Shown: piece by piece, positions 16,060 through 25,003 of the stretch | How the letters are laid out: the number at the start of each line of letters is the position of its first letter | Numbering within the stretch: the stretch's first letter is position 1 | Source: Christensenella hongkongensis | GTDB lineage: Bacteria; Bacillota; Clostridia; Christensenellales; Christensenellaceae | DNA length: 45,256 nucleotides | Assembly (NCBI RefSeq): GCF_000981035.1 | Contig: NZ_LAYJ01000134.1 | Location: 1-45,256, forward strand | Reading direction: 5' to 3' | Notes under the pieces: model-generated | Seen by the model: the letters and a program-made list of their open reading frames with translations, nothing else | Databases searched by the model: none | What the model was told of the DNA's origin: nothing | Position numbers and translations under genes: made by a program

Positions 16060-17121
16060 TCATCCGATATCATATGTGTCCTGACGCGGAATAAACATCA
16101 CTTTAATTGCGTTCCCAATGGCGATATCGTCGAATGCCTGTTCCCAGTTACTGATATTGACTTTGTGCGTGATCACCGCTGAAAGATCGTACGGAGTCGT
16201 TTTCATGATAGAAAGCGCGCGCTCCCATGACGAAACGCTGGAGCTGAAATTGAAATTAACATCCAGCACCTTATGGATCATCTCGAGCCATTTGATGCTT
16301 AGCTTTTCTTCTCCCGGCATCCCTACTACAGTTATTTTCCCACACTGTTTTACAATATCAGCCGCCGTATTGATCCCCTCCGCGGCGCCGCTGGCCTCAA
16401 CCACTACATCCACACCCCGGCCGCTTGTCAGGCTGTCGACCAGCTTTTTTGCATTCTCCCTTTGCACGTTAATCACCTGGTCCGCGCCCAGCTTTCTTGC
16501 AGCAGGAAACCGCACGGCCTCGTCCGCATCCGTCCCCAATACGACAACCTTTGCGGCACCGCCTGATTTTGCGGCCACGGCGGACAGCAACCCAATCGGT
16601 CCCGCCCCCACGATGGCAACAGTATCCTGCGGCCCAATCTTTCCATGCTCCAAAACTCCGGTCGTCACAATCGCGAGCGGTTCGCAAAGTGCTGCCGTTA
16701 CGCTGTCCACTCCCTCCGGTACATGGTGCAGAAAAAGCTCCGGCATCACAAGATAATCCGTAAATGCCCCGTCGATCCCCCATCCCGGCGACCGTTTGTG
16801 CGCACATAGCTGTATCTTCCCCGCACGGCACATTTCGCATTTTCCGCAAAAGTGCGTATGGGGTTCTCCCACCACGAGGTCGCCCGTAGAAAAACGCGTA
16901 ACGCTTTTTCCCGTCTTCCGCACAATCCCAGCAAATTCATGTCCCATAACCACCGGCGGATAATACGGAAATTCATCACGCCAGATGTGGATATCAGTTC
17001 CGCATACGCCCGCCGCCGTTACCTCAATCAGTACGTCGTCTTCATTTTTGATTTTCGGCCTGAGAATATCACAAATCTCCAGATTTCCTTTGCCTTTTGC
17101 AACCTTCATCAACGCTTTCAT
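16060..17121 (-). CDS. Zinc-dependent medium-chain alcohol dehydrogenase (threonine/sorbitol dehydrogenase-like)
   Basis: 353 aa. The catalytic-zinc segment GVCGTDIH and the GHEFAG motif are present, as is the structural-zinc lobe CGKCEMCRAGKIQLC with all four cysteines. The NAD motif AIVGAGPIGLL follows. It oxidises or reduces a polyol or secondary alcohol; the substrate is not decidable from sequence. I chose the ATG at 17121 (MKALMKVAKG); the frame continues to 17193 only because of overlap with the aldehyde dehydrogenase gene. It lies 28 nt after that gene, so the two probably act in sequence on one alcohol/aldehyde pair. Confidence 0.88.
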   Translation of the reverse strand: MKALMKVAKGKGNLEICDILRPKIKNEDDVLIEVTAAGVCGTDIHIWRDEFPYYPPVVMGHEFAGIVRKTGKSVTRFSTGDLVVGEPHTHFCGKCEMCRAGKIQLCAHKRSPGWGIDGAFTDYLVMPELFLHHVPEGVDSVTAALCEPLAIVTTGVLEHGKIGPQDTVAIVGAGPIGLLSAVAAKSGGAAKVVVLGTDADEAVRFPAARKLGADQVINVQRENAKKLVDSLTSGRGVDVVVEASGAAEGINTAADIVKQCGKITVVGMPGEEKLSIKWLEMIHKVLDVNFNFSSSVSSWERALSIMKTTPYDLSAVITHKVNISNWEQAFDDIAIGNAIKVMFIPRQDTYDIG

Positions 17122-17149
17122 AACGCCACTCTGCCTTTCGGTTATCCGG

Positions 17150-18640
17150 TCAATCCTGAAATCCGAAGAAATTATCGTATTCCTCTCCCACATAGAGAAT
17201 ATTATTTTTGGTTTTCATGTATTCAAGGATGCCATGCGTTCCGTTTTCCCTTCCGATTCCACTGTTTTTATTTCCGCCGTACGGCGCCTCGAGCTTTGAC
17301 ATGACATTACAGTTTTGCCATACGGTACCCGCATTAAGCCTCCTGCTTATATGGTAAAGCGTCCTGACGTCCTCACTCCACACTGCCGCGCCCAGCCCGA
17401 ACAGCGTATCGTTGGCAAGCCTGACCGCTTCGTCTGTATCTTTATACTTGAAAACGCACAAAACCGGCCCAAATATCTCTTCCTGCACGCAAGCCATATC
17501 CGGTTTCACATCCGTAAGCACTGTCGGCAGATAATAGTAACCCTTTGCACAGTTGCCTTCCATATACCGTTTGCCGCCGCACAATATTGTCGCGCCGTTT
17601 TTTGCCGCCTCCTGCACGTAACCGTCAACAATATCATACTGGTGTTTGTTGATCAGCGAGCCAATCTGAGTGGACGGATCCATGATATCGCCCGGTTTCA
17701 AAGATTCCAAACGGTTTACCATAAGCTCCATAAATTCGTCGTAAATATCTTCATGGACGATCAGCCGCGTAGAAGCGCAGCATACCTCGCCCTGATTGAG
17801 GCAAAATCCCTGGATTGTTGAGTTTACCGCGCCACTGATGTCACAATCCTTGTGCGCGATCAGCGGTCCTTTTCCTCCCAGTTCCAAAATGAGTTTTTTA
17901 ATAACCCTGGAACGCGAGGTCTGTTCCAAAAGGCTTCTTCCCACCTCTTCCGATCCTGTAAAGGAAACCATGCTGACATTCTCGTTTGCCATGATTGCCT
18001 CTCCAACAACGGCCCCGGGGCCGGATATAATATTTACAACACCTGCCGGGAAACCCGCTTCCAGAAAAATTTCTCCCATGAGCTGCGAGGTAACCGGCGT
18101 GAGGGACGACGCTTTAGCCACAACCGTATTTCCGGCGGCAAGCGCAGGACATACCGCCCGCGTAAACAAATGAAGCGGAAAATTCCACGGAGAAATCGTT
18201 CCCACAACGCCCATCGGCTCATATGTCACATAATCAAACGCAAAATTGCCCGGAATATTGACAATATCCCCTTTGAAAGTTGTCATAACCTTTGAAAAAT
18301 ACTCCATTGCGCGAATTGCGTATGGAATATCAACATCGCGCGATTCCCTGATCGGCTTGCCTGTATCCTGCGTTTCGCACACCGCAAGCTCCTCCGCCCT
18401 GCGCTGCATGATCTGTGCGGCGCGCGCCAAAAAGCCGCCGCGTTCTTCCGGATCCATTTCAGACCAAACGCCGCTGTCAAAAGCCGCCTTTGCAGCGGCA
18501 ATCGCCTTATCTACATCGGTCTTTGATCCCTGCGCAAGCTGCGCAACAGGCTCTCCCGTCGCAGGATTATAGGAAAGAAAGGTCTTATTATCCTGCGCGT
18601 CCACCCACTCGTTGTTGATAAAAAGCTTCAAATTTTTCAT
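17150..18640 (-). CDS. NAD(P)-dependent aldehyde dehydrogenase
   Basis: 496 aa, typical length for the ALDH superfamily, closest in look to betaine/aminobutyraldehyde-type enzymes. The catalytic Glu lies in LELGGKGP and the catalytic Cys in NQGEVCCAS; the NAD segment FTGSEEVG and PWNFPLHLF are present. It is non-acylating and oxidises an aldehyde to an acid. The true substrate is unknown. Succinate semialdehyde is possible given the nearby pathway, but there the acylating SucD is a better fit. The ATG has AGGAGGAG about 6 nt upstream. It is first in an operon with the zinc alcohol dehydrogenase. Confidence 0.9.
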   Translation of the reverse strand: MKNLKLFINNEWVDAQDNKTFLSYNPATGEPVAQLAQGSKTDVDKAIAAAKAAFDSGVWSEMDPEERGGFLARAAQIMQRRAEELAVCETQDTGKPIRESRDVDIPYAIRAMEYFSKVMTTFKGDIVNIPGNFAFDYVTYEPMGVVGTISPWNFPLHLFTRAVCPALAAGNTVVAKASSLTPVTSQLMGEIFLEAGFPAGVVNIISGPGAVVGEAIMANENVSMVSFTGSEEVGRSLLEQTSRSRVIKKLILELGGKGPLIAHKDCDISGAVNSTIQGFCLNQGEVCCASTRLIVHEDIYDEFMELMVNRLESLKPGDIMDPSTQIGSLINKHQYDIVDGYVQEAAKNGATILCGGKRYMEGNCAKGYYYLPTVLTDVKPDMACVQEEIFGPVLCVFKYKDTDEAVRLANDTLFGLGAAVWSEDVRTLYHISRRLNAGTVWQNCNVMSKLEAPYGGNKNSGIGRENGTHGILEYMKTKNNILYVGEEYDNFFGFQD

Positions 18641-18860
18641 CGGTCTCCTCCTGTCGATTCTTATCTATACCGCGCGCATGTGATGCGTCACGCCAAGCGA
18701 CTTATGTAACCTTAGAAACGATTTTCAATTTTCAATTCATGTCAGGAACGATTATGTCGAAATGTAAACTGTCAGCAAAAAATTATCTATCTGTTGCTTT
18801 ATTATAAGACTTTTATCCTGAAACCGCAATACGGAAAATCCCGGTAAATAGAACGCAACA

Positions 18861-18890
18861 AAAAAGGGATACCATTTTGGTATCCCTTTT
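18861..18890 (-). terminator. Strong terminator after etfA
   Basis: The perfect stem GGGATACC/GGTATCCC with a 5-nt loop is flanked by A- and T-runs. On the minus strand it ends in six or more T residues, 14 nt past the etfA stop. The symmetric flanks allow bidirectional action. Confidence 0.9.
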
Positions 18891-18903
18891 GCCTGCTGCT
18901 TTG

Positions 18904-19920
18904 TTACGCTTCGCTTCTTTCAGCGATCGCTTTTTTGACCTGCTCGGTAAACGCCGGCAATATCTTCATCACATCTCCCACAACGCCAAAGTCTGCAACT
19001 TCGAAAATCGGAGCGGTTTCATCCTTGTTGATCGCAATGATCACGTCGGAGTCCTCCATTCCCGCCAGATGCTGAATCGCGCCGGAAATGCCGCATGCGA
19101 TATAGAGGTCCGGGCGAACCGTTTTTCCAGTCTGACCGACTTGTCTGTCCTTAGGCACCCAGCCTGCGTCAACGCACGCACGTGACGAGCTCACCGTACC
19201 GCCAAACGCTTCCGCCAAATCCTCAAGAAGCTTGAAATTCTCCGGGCAGCCCATTCCGCGTCCGCCGGATACAAGGATTTTCGCATCCTGGATATCCATC
19301 TTGTCGCTGACCTTTTTGACAATATCCATGATCTCGACATTGATGCTTTCCTTTGGAAGCTCCACCTTATAATTCTCAACTTTTGCATGGGACTCGATTG
19401 GAGAAATACGCTGCATCACACCCGGACGCACCGTCGCCATCTGCGGACGGTAATCCGGACAGATGATCGTCGCCATAATGTTTCCGCCAAACGCAGGACG
19501 AGTCATGCGAAGATTCTTTGTTTCCGGATCGACCTCGAGGCCTGTGCAATCTGCTGTAAGGCCTGTATGCACACGGGCCGAAACCCTCGGCGCAAGGTCT
19601 CTTCCGATTGCAGTTGCGCCATACAGCACGATCTCAGGCTTTTTCTCCTGAATGATCGACGTCAACACGTGCGCATAAGGCTCCGTCATATAAACCTTAA
19701 GCTCCGGCGCGTCCGCCAAAATCACATTGTCTGCGCCATAGCGTCCAAGCTTATTGGCCATATCCCCGATCTCGTAGCCAAGCACCACTGCCGTTACTTC
19801 CGTATCGAGCGCCTCTGCAAGCTCTTTTGCCTTACTGACAAGCTCCATGGATACGCCTGTCAGTTTATTATCTTCTTGTTGTGCGAATACGAATACGCCT
19901 TTATAATCCTGTATATTCAT
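18904..19920 (-). CDS. etfA: Electron transfer flavoprotein alpha subunit
   Basis: 338 aa. The C-terminal FAD-binding domain is clear (SGAIQHLAGM, then VIIAINKDETAPIF and DFGVVGD). Together with EtfB and Bcd it forms the complex that in clostridia oxidises NADH, reduces crotonyl-CoA and sends a low-potential electron to ferredoxin. The ATG at 19920 is preferred over an in-frame TTG at 19941. It follows etfB by 17 nt and is the last gene before a strong terminator. Confidence 0.95.
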   Translation of the reverse strand: MNIQDYKGVFVFAQQEDNKLTGVSMELVSKAKELAEALDTEVTAVVLGYEIGDMANKLGRYGADNVILADAPELKVYMTEPYAHVLTSIIQEKKPEIVLYGATAIGRDLAPRVSARVHTGLTADCTGLEVDPETKNLRMTRPAFGGNIMATIICPDYRPQMATVRPGVMQRISPIESHAKVENYKVELPKESINVEIMDIVKKVSDKMDIQDAKILVSGGRGMGCPENFKLLEDLAEAFGGTVSSSRACVDAGWVPKDRQVGQTGKTVRPDLYIACGISGAIQHLAGMEDSDVIIAINKDETAPIFEVADFGVVGDVMKILPAFTEQVKKAIAERSEA

Positions 19921-19937
19921 CTTTTCACCACTTTCCG

Positions 19938-20720
19938 TCAAATAATGAATTTTTCACGGAGCTTTTCCATCAAAAATTCAACCGATTCCTGCACGTCCGT
20001 ATTCACGACCGTTCCCGCTGCCTTTAAAGGTTTTGTGAAGGATTTGAACACGTGTGTGGGCGAACCCTTCAGGCCGATGTTGCTTCTGTCCACATCGAGG
20101 TCCTCTAAGGTCCACTTCACCACTTCTTTCTCGCGATATGCGTCAAAAACTCCCATCGGCGTCATGTACCGCGGATCGTTCAGCTCTGCAAGAGCCGTAA
20201 TCAGGCAAGGCATTTTTGCCTTGAGCATATGATAACGGTCTTCGTACTGGCGCTTCACAATGATGTTGTCGCCTTCTACCCGGATTTCTTCCGCATAGCT
20301 GATGTTGGGAAGCTTCAGGTGCTCCGCAATCTGCGGGCCAACCTGCGCCGTATCTCCATCGATTGCCTGACGGCCTGTGATGATCAGGTCAAAAGGCAGC
20401 TTTCTGATCGCCGATGCAAGCGTAGACGAAGTCGCCCATGTATCCGCACCGCCAAACGCCCTGTCTGTCACGAGGATCGCTTCGTCCGCGCCCATTGCGA
20501 GCGCCTCGCGAAGCGCAAGGTCTGCCTGGGGCGGCCCCATCGAAATAACGCTGACCTTCGCGCCCATAGAATCTTTCAGCCTGAGTGCTGCTTCAAGACC
20601 TGCTTTATCGTCCGGATTGATGATGCTCGGAACCCCTTCACGGATTAATGTCCCTGTGACCGGGTCCAGCTTAACTTCATTTGTATCCGGAACCTGTTTG
20701 ATGCAAACTACTATATTCAC
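19938..20720 (-). CDS. etfB: Electron transfer flavoprotein beta subunit
   Basis: 260 aa with the conserved N-terminus MNIVVCIKQVPDT and the nucleotide-binding GRQAIDGDTAQVGP segment. In bifurcating ETFs this subunit binds the FAD that splits NADH electrons. The start is GTG with GGGAGG 8 nt upstream. It lies 16 nt after bcd, so bcd-etfB-etfA form a single operon. Confidence 0.95.
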   Translation of the reverse strand: MNIVVCIKQVPDTNEVKLDPVTGTLIREGVPSIINPDDKAGLEAALRLKDSMGAKVSVISMGPPQADLALREALAMGADEAILVTDRAFGGADTWATSSTLASAIRKLPFDLIITGRQAIDGDTAQVGPQIAEHLKLPNISYAEEIRVEGDNIIVKRQYEDRYHMLKAKMPCLITALAELNDPRYMTPMGVFDAYREKEVVKWTLEDLDVDRSNIGLKGSPTHVFKSFTKPLKAAGTVVNTDVQESVEFLMEKLREKFII

Positions 20721-20736
20721 TGTAATTACCTCCCGT

Positions 20737-21876
20737 TTACTTCAGCGCAGCGCCGGAAATAACCATACGCTGAACTTCGCTGGTACCCTCGTAGATCTCT
20801 GTGATCTTCGCGTCGCGCATCATGCGCTCCACCGGGTATTCCCTTGTATAACCATATCCGCCCAGAAGCTGGACGCATTTTGTCGTTACTTCCATTGCGG
20901 TTTCCGCAGCATACAACTTTGCAACTGCCGATTCTACGGAGAAACGGTCTTTTGTATCCTTTGCGACTGCCGCGCGGTATACGAGCAGCTGCGCCGCGTC
21001 AATTCTCGCTTTGAGATCTGCAAGCACAAACTGCGTATTCTGGAATTTGGAAAGCGGTCTTCCAAACTGCTTTCTTTCCTTTACATAGGCAACAGCTTCA
21101 TTGAAAGCACCTTCCGCAATACCGAGCGCCTGCGCGGCGATGCCGATTCTTCCGCCGTCAAGCGTAGCCATTGCCACTTTGAAGCCCTGTCCCTCTTTCC
21201 CAAGAAGGTTTTCTTTGGGAACAATACAGTTTTCCATAATCAGCTCTGCCGTGGCGCTGCCGCGGATACCCATTTTGCGCTCTTTTTTTCCAACGGAAAA
21301 TCCCGGGAAATCCTTCTCGACAATGAACGCCGAAATCCCGTGGTTTCCCTTGGATTTATCGGTCATTGCGAAAATGATATACGTATCGGCATAGCCCGCA
21401 TTGGTAATAAAAATCTTATTTCCATTGAGCACATAGTGGTCGCCTTCGAGAACAGCCTTTGTCTGCTGCCCGGAAGCATCCGTACCCGCGCCTGCTTCCG
21501 TCAGGCCAAACGCACCGATATGTTCGCCCTTTGCAAGCGGAACGAGGTATTTCTGTTTTTGCTCGTCCGTACCAAACTTTTTGATCGGATCTGAACCGAG
21601 GGACGTATGCGCCGAAACGATAACTCCTGTTGTACCGCACACCTTGGAAAGCTCCTCAACGCACAATACATACGCAAGCGTATCACAGCCCTGTCCGCCA
21701 TACTCCTTGGGGAAGGGTATGCCCAAAAAGCCGTACTTTTTCATCTTTTCTACCGTCTCAACCGGGAAGCGTTCTTCTTCATCCAGTTCCTCAGCGAGCG
21801 GCTTCACTTCTTGTTCTGCAAAATCACGAAACAGTGTTTGCAGCATCTGATGTTCTTTGCTTAATGTGAAATCCAT
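20737..21876 (-). CDS. bcd: Butyryl-CoA dehydrogenase (short-chain acyl-CoA dehydrogenase)
   Basis: 379 aa, usual length. FAD and substrate motifs are FGLTEAGAGTD and IFITNAGYAD, and the catalytic glutamate sits in ITEIYEGTSEVQ near residue 364. It reduces crotonyl-CoA to butyryl-CoA with electrons from EtfAB. Crotonyl-CoA would come from AbfD encoded in the same window. AGGAGAG lies just before the ATG. The gene follows rpoN by 73 nt, a gap with a weak hairpin (21924-21939). Confidence 0.94.
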   Translation of the reverse strand: MDFTLSKEHQMLQTLFRDFAEQEVKPLAEELDEEERFPVETVEKMKKYGFLGIPFPKEYGGQGCDTLAYVLCVEELSKVCGTTGVIVSAHTSLGSDPIKKFGTDEQKQKYLVPLAKGEHIGAFGLTEAGAGTDASGQQTKAVLEGDHYVLNGNKIFITNAGYADTYIIFAMTDKSKGNHGISAFIVEKDFPGFSVGKKERKMGIRGSATAELIMENCIVPKENLLGKEGQGFKVAMATLDGGRIGIAAQALGIAEGAFNEAVAYVKERKQFGRPLSKFQNTQFVLADLKARIDAAQLLVYRAAVAKDTKDRFSVESAVAKLYAAETAMEVTTKCVQLLGGYGYTREYPVERMMRDAKITEIYEGTSEVQRMVISGAALK

Positions 21877-21949
21877 ATCTCTCTCCTAAAAATAGCGTTC
21901 GTTTTACAACGTATGTTATAGCAAGCGTCTTTGGACGCTACTTACTATT

Positions 21950-23269
21950 TCAAACTTTCTGTTTTCTGCGATAAACGGGAGCAATGCCCATTTTCATCCT
22001 GTACTTGGCGACTGTCCTGCGTGCAATGTTGATTCCCCGTTCATTCAGCAGCCTTGTCATTGCGCTGTCTGAAAGGGAGGAATCCTTTTCAAGCAATTCC
22101 CTGATTGCTTCGTGCACATAATCGCTGCTCACAGGCTTTTCCTGTGACGTCGGCAGGCTTCGCACAAAAAAGTGTTTCAGTGAAAACACGCCCCTGTCAC
22201 AAATCAGGTACTTCCCTGCCACCGCCCTGCTCACGGTCGAAACATTTACGCCAAGCTCTTCGGCGAGGTCCGCAAGGCGCATTGGCGCAAGCGGCTTTTC
22301 CTCAAGGAAGAAAGGCTTTTGGACTGTTACGATCTTTTCTGCGACACGTCGCAGCATCGTTTTCCACAACTCCAGCGAACTGACAATCCTGTTCGCTTTT
22401 ATGTATTGTTCCTTTAAATAATCCTTCGCAGCTTTATCCTGTTCCGCTGCTTTTCGGTACTCCGGATTGATCGTAAGCTTTGGCAGCCTTCTTTCGTCAA
22501 GCTGCACCTCGAGGTCGTCCCCGTTTCGCACAATCGTAATTTCCGGATACACATATTGTATTTCTTCTCTCTTTGCGTCGTTGCTCACGCCCGGCCAAAG
22601 ACTTTTTATAAGCTGCGCGTATTCTTTGACGCGCCGCACCGAGATATGAAGCTTTGCTGCAATCGCCGCATACTTTGCATGCGCAAGTTCCTCCAGAAAC
22701 CCTTCCAGAATTTTGTACACACACGGATCCTGAACCTGCCTGCGCTCAAGCTGCAATTTCAGGCTTTCCTGCAATGATCTTGCTCCGACTCCCACCGGAT
22801 CAAGCGACTGAACCGCCTCAAGTGCTTTTTGCACTTGCTCTGCAGAAGCATCGCATAAGCGCTCAATTTCACTCAGTGGCTCCGTAAAATAGCTTCTGTC
22901 GTCAAGGCTGTCAATGATGGTCTTTGCGGCCAGAAGCTCCTTTGGTTCAAGCCCCCGTATATCAAGTTGTTGCAACAACTCATCCTTGAGGCCTTCACTG
23001 TCTGCGATCTCGAAAAATCCTTCATTGCTGCGCACACCGCCGGATTGTCCGGCCTGCGATACATCCGTACCCATACGCACACGGAAAGCTCCCGCGTTTC
23101 CAAACAGGTTTTCCGGTTCTGTCATTTCCAAAACAGGATTTTCAACCACCATCCCGCCCAGGTAATCATTAAGCTCCAGCGCATTCATCTTCAGCAGAAA
23201 CAATGCCTGCTGCAGTTGCTGTCCCAATACCTGTGACTGCGTCTGCTTTTGTTCAATGCCAATCTGCAT
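21950..23269 (-). CDS. rpoN: RNA polymerase sigma-54 factor
   Basis: 439 aa. The N-terminal Gln/Leu-rich activator-interacting region (QTQSQVLGQQLQQALFLLKM) is followed by the core-binding part and the C-terminal RpoN box ARRTVAKYR, intact. It directs transcription from -24/-12 promoters, one of which lies upstream of abfD in this window. There is no Shine-Dalgarno before the ATG at 23269. A three-codon mini-ORF, ATG GTA ACT TAA, ends directly against it. rpoN lies between sucD and bcd, both pathway genes, which is not its usual neighbourhood. Confidence 0.96.
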   Translation of the reverse strand: MQIGIEQKQTQSQVLGQQLQQALFLLKMNALELNDYLGGMVVENPVLEMTEPENLFGNAGAFRVRMGTDVSQAGQSGGVRSNEGFFEIADSEGLKDELLQQLDIRGLEPKELLAAKTIIDSLDDRSYFTEPLSEIERLCDASAEQVQKALEAVQSLDPVGVGARSLQESLKLQLERRQVQDPCVYKILEGFLEELAHAKYAAIAAKLHISVRRVKEYAQLIKSLWPGVSNDAKREEIQYVYPEITIVRNGDDLEVQLDERRLPKLTINPEYRKAAEQDKAAKDYLKEQYIKANRIVSSLELWKTMLRRVAEKIVTVQKPFFLEEKPLAPMRLADLAEELGVNVSTVSRAVAGKYLICDRGVFSLKHFFVRSLPTSQEKPVSSDYVHEAIRELLEKDSSLSDSAMTRLLNERGINIARRTVAKYRMKMGIAPVYRRKQKV

Positions 23270-23293
23270 TTAAGTTACCATGATATCAAATCA

Positions 23294-23328
23294 GCCTGCC
23301 GCGAAGCCCAAAGGCTTCGCATACAGGC
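23294..23328 (-). terminator. Hairpin between sucD and rpoN
   Basis: GCGAAGCC pairs with GGCTTCGC around CAAA, extended by GCCTG/CAGGC. No T-run follows on the minus strand, so termination is probably partial. A T-run is present on the plus side. Confidence 0.5.
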
Positions 23329-23338
23329 AATTTTTGCA

Positions 23339-24697
23339 TTACGCCCAGATTTCTTCGTCTGTCGGAATCTTTTTGTCTTTGTCGTAAAGACCGATCTGCG
23401 AAACGTTAATCAGATGCGTATAGTTGAGGTTTTCAGAAATACTGTTATTTCCCCAACTGCCGCAGCCAAGCGTTGTCGTCGGTGAAAATCCGTTTGTGAG
23501 CGCGCCGCCCGCCGTTGTGGAGGAAGGCTGGTTCACTACGATACGGCTTACCGGCATGAATTCGCCGACCATGCGTACGTGCTCCATATCGTTTGAATGG
23601 ATCGCGCAGGTATGTCCTTTTCCCTCATAGCAAAGGTTTTCATATGCGATATTCATTGCTTCATCAAACGTATCGTATGGAATCGCAATCATGAACGGGC
23701 ACATTTTTTCCTTACACAGCAGGTCTGCTTTGCCGATGCCGCGCGCCTTCAGAACGACAACCTTTGTGCCTTCCGGTACGTCTACGCCTGCAAGGGACGC
23801 GATCTTCTGCACACTCTGGCCTACCACGTCTTTATTGATTACGCCGTCCGGGAAAATGGTCTTTGCAAATTTTTCTACCGTTGCCGGATCGTCAATATAG
23901 TAAGCTCCGTTTTTCTCAAAGGCAGCGATTACCTTGTCAAAATCATCTTTGGGAGCAATAATACTCTGTTCACCAGAGCAGATGATTCCATTATCAAACT
24001 TACGGCCCGCAATAATCATGGATGCGGCTTCGTCATAATCCACGCCGCGGTCAACAATCACCTGCACATTTCCAGGGCCAACGCCAAGGGCCGGCTTGCC
24101 GCTCGAATAAGCGGATTTCACCATCCCGCCGCCGCCAGTTGCAACAACAACGTCAGCAGTCTTCATAACTTCCTGTGTCATATCGAGCGTCGGATGCTCA
24201 ATCGTCTGAACAAGGTCTTCGGGCAATCCGAGTTTTTTCAGCTCTGCGCGGAACAAATCCACCACATATTTATTCAGGTTGCTTGTGCGCGGATGCGGCG
24301 CGATTACAATCGCGTTTTTACCCTTCAATGCAAACATCGCGTTGCACATGGGCGTAACAACAGGGTTCGTCACCGGAGTGATCGCCCCTACGACTCCCTT
24401 TGGCTTTGCTACCTTAATAATTCCGGTCTCTTTGTTTTCATCAATGATGCCGTAGGACTTTTTGCCCTTCATGCTGTTCCAGATACATTTGGATTTTCCT
24501 TTGCACTTCGCCACTTTGTCTTCGTAAACGCCCATGCCGGATTCCTCAACCGCCATTTTTGCAAGTTCTTCCGCACGGTCATAAACAACCTTGCCGATTG
24601 CTTTTACAGCCGCGTCTACCTTTGCCTGGTCGGCATTCTTCTCATATTCGGCCTGCGCAACATGCGCCTTCTCGAATATTTCCGCTATTGTAGCCAT
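23339..24697 (-). CDS. sucD: CoA-acylating succinate-semialdehyde dehydrogenase
   Basis: 452 aa, of the AdhE/EutE acylating aldehyde dehydrogenase group and similar in layout to C. kluyveri SucD. The catalytic cysteine is in FDNGIICSGEQ near residue 242, and the nucleotide segment is ATGGGGMVKSAYSSGKPALGVGPGN. It reduces succinyl-CoA to succinate semialdehyde with NAD(P)H. AGGAGG lies 10 nt before the ATG. The substrate assignment rests on the neighbouring cat1, 4hbD, abfT and abfD; acetyl-CoA or butyryl-CoA would be alternatives on sequence alone. Confidence 0.88.
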   Translation of the reverse strand: MATIAEIFEKAHVAQAEYEKNADQAKVDAAVKAIGKVVYDRAEELAKMAVEESGMGVYEDKVAKCKGKSKCIWNSMKGKKSYGIIDENKETGIIKVAKPKGVVGAITPVTNPVVTPMCNAMFALKGKNAIVIAPHPRTSNLNKYVVDLFRAELKKLGLPEDLVQTIEHPTLDMTQEVMKTADVVVATGGGGMVKSAYSSGKPALGVGPGNVQVIVDRGVDYDEAASMIIAGRKFDNGIICSGEQSIIAPKDDFDKVIAAFEKNGAYYIDDPATVEKFAKTIFPDGVINKDVVGQSVQKIASLAGVDVPEGTKVVVLKARGIGKADLLCKEKMCPFMIAIPYDTFDEAMNIAYENLCYEGKGHTCAIHSNDMEHVRMVGEFMPVSRIVVNQPSSTTAGGALTNGFSPTTTLGCGSWGNNSISENLNYTHLINVSQIGLYDKDKKIPTDEEIWA

Positions 24698-24843
24698 TTT
24701 CTAAACCCTCCTGAAAATTATAAAATTATATATAATCCGCCTAAAAATTATATACAAATTCACTTTTACAATGCCTTTAACCCCAATATAAAAGCATACA
24801 AGTTTTCTTGTACTATTATAGTAATTTTCAGGGAAAACGCAAT

Positions 24844-24861
24844 CTTTTGTAACTAAAAAAA
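24844..24861 (+). repeat. Left copy of an 18-bp direct repeat flanking the beta-helix gene
   Basis: CTTTTGTAACTAAAAAAA occurs here and identically at 27780-27797 in the same orientation. Sequence on both sides is also loosely similar (AATTTT-CA-GG before, GTGTTT...TTCCG...TTAAC after). The two copies bracket only the surface-protein gene. Confidence 0.6.
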
Positions 24862-24944
24862 TCGGATTTGTGTTTTTTCCGTTAACGTATGTTTTTATCT
24901 TTAAAAACACCGTGGTTGCCGATCATTTTGCTTAATCTAAAAAA

Positions 24945-24981
24945 CGGATGACCTGCGCCATTGAGACGCTCCGGTCATCCG
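24945..24981 (-). terminator. Terminator of the beta-helix surface protein gene
   Basis: CGGATGACC pairs with GGTCATCCG; on the minus strand six T residues follow. It lies about 20 nt past the stop at 25004. Confidence 0.85.
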
Positions 24982-25003
24982 CTGTCCTGAGACGATATTC
25001 AGA

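Larger units (their letters stand above)
24698..25003. other. Intergenic region upstream of sucD
   Basis: AT-rich, with several TATAAT-like boxes on the minus strand but no clear -35. It contains the left copy of the 18-bp direct repeat (24844-24861) and the terminator of the beta-helix gene (24945-24981). No -24/-12 promoter for sucD is visible. Confidence 0.5.
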
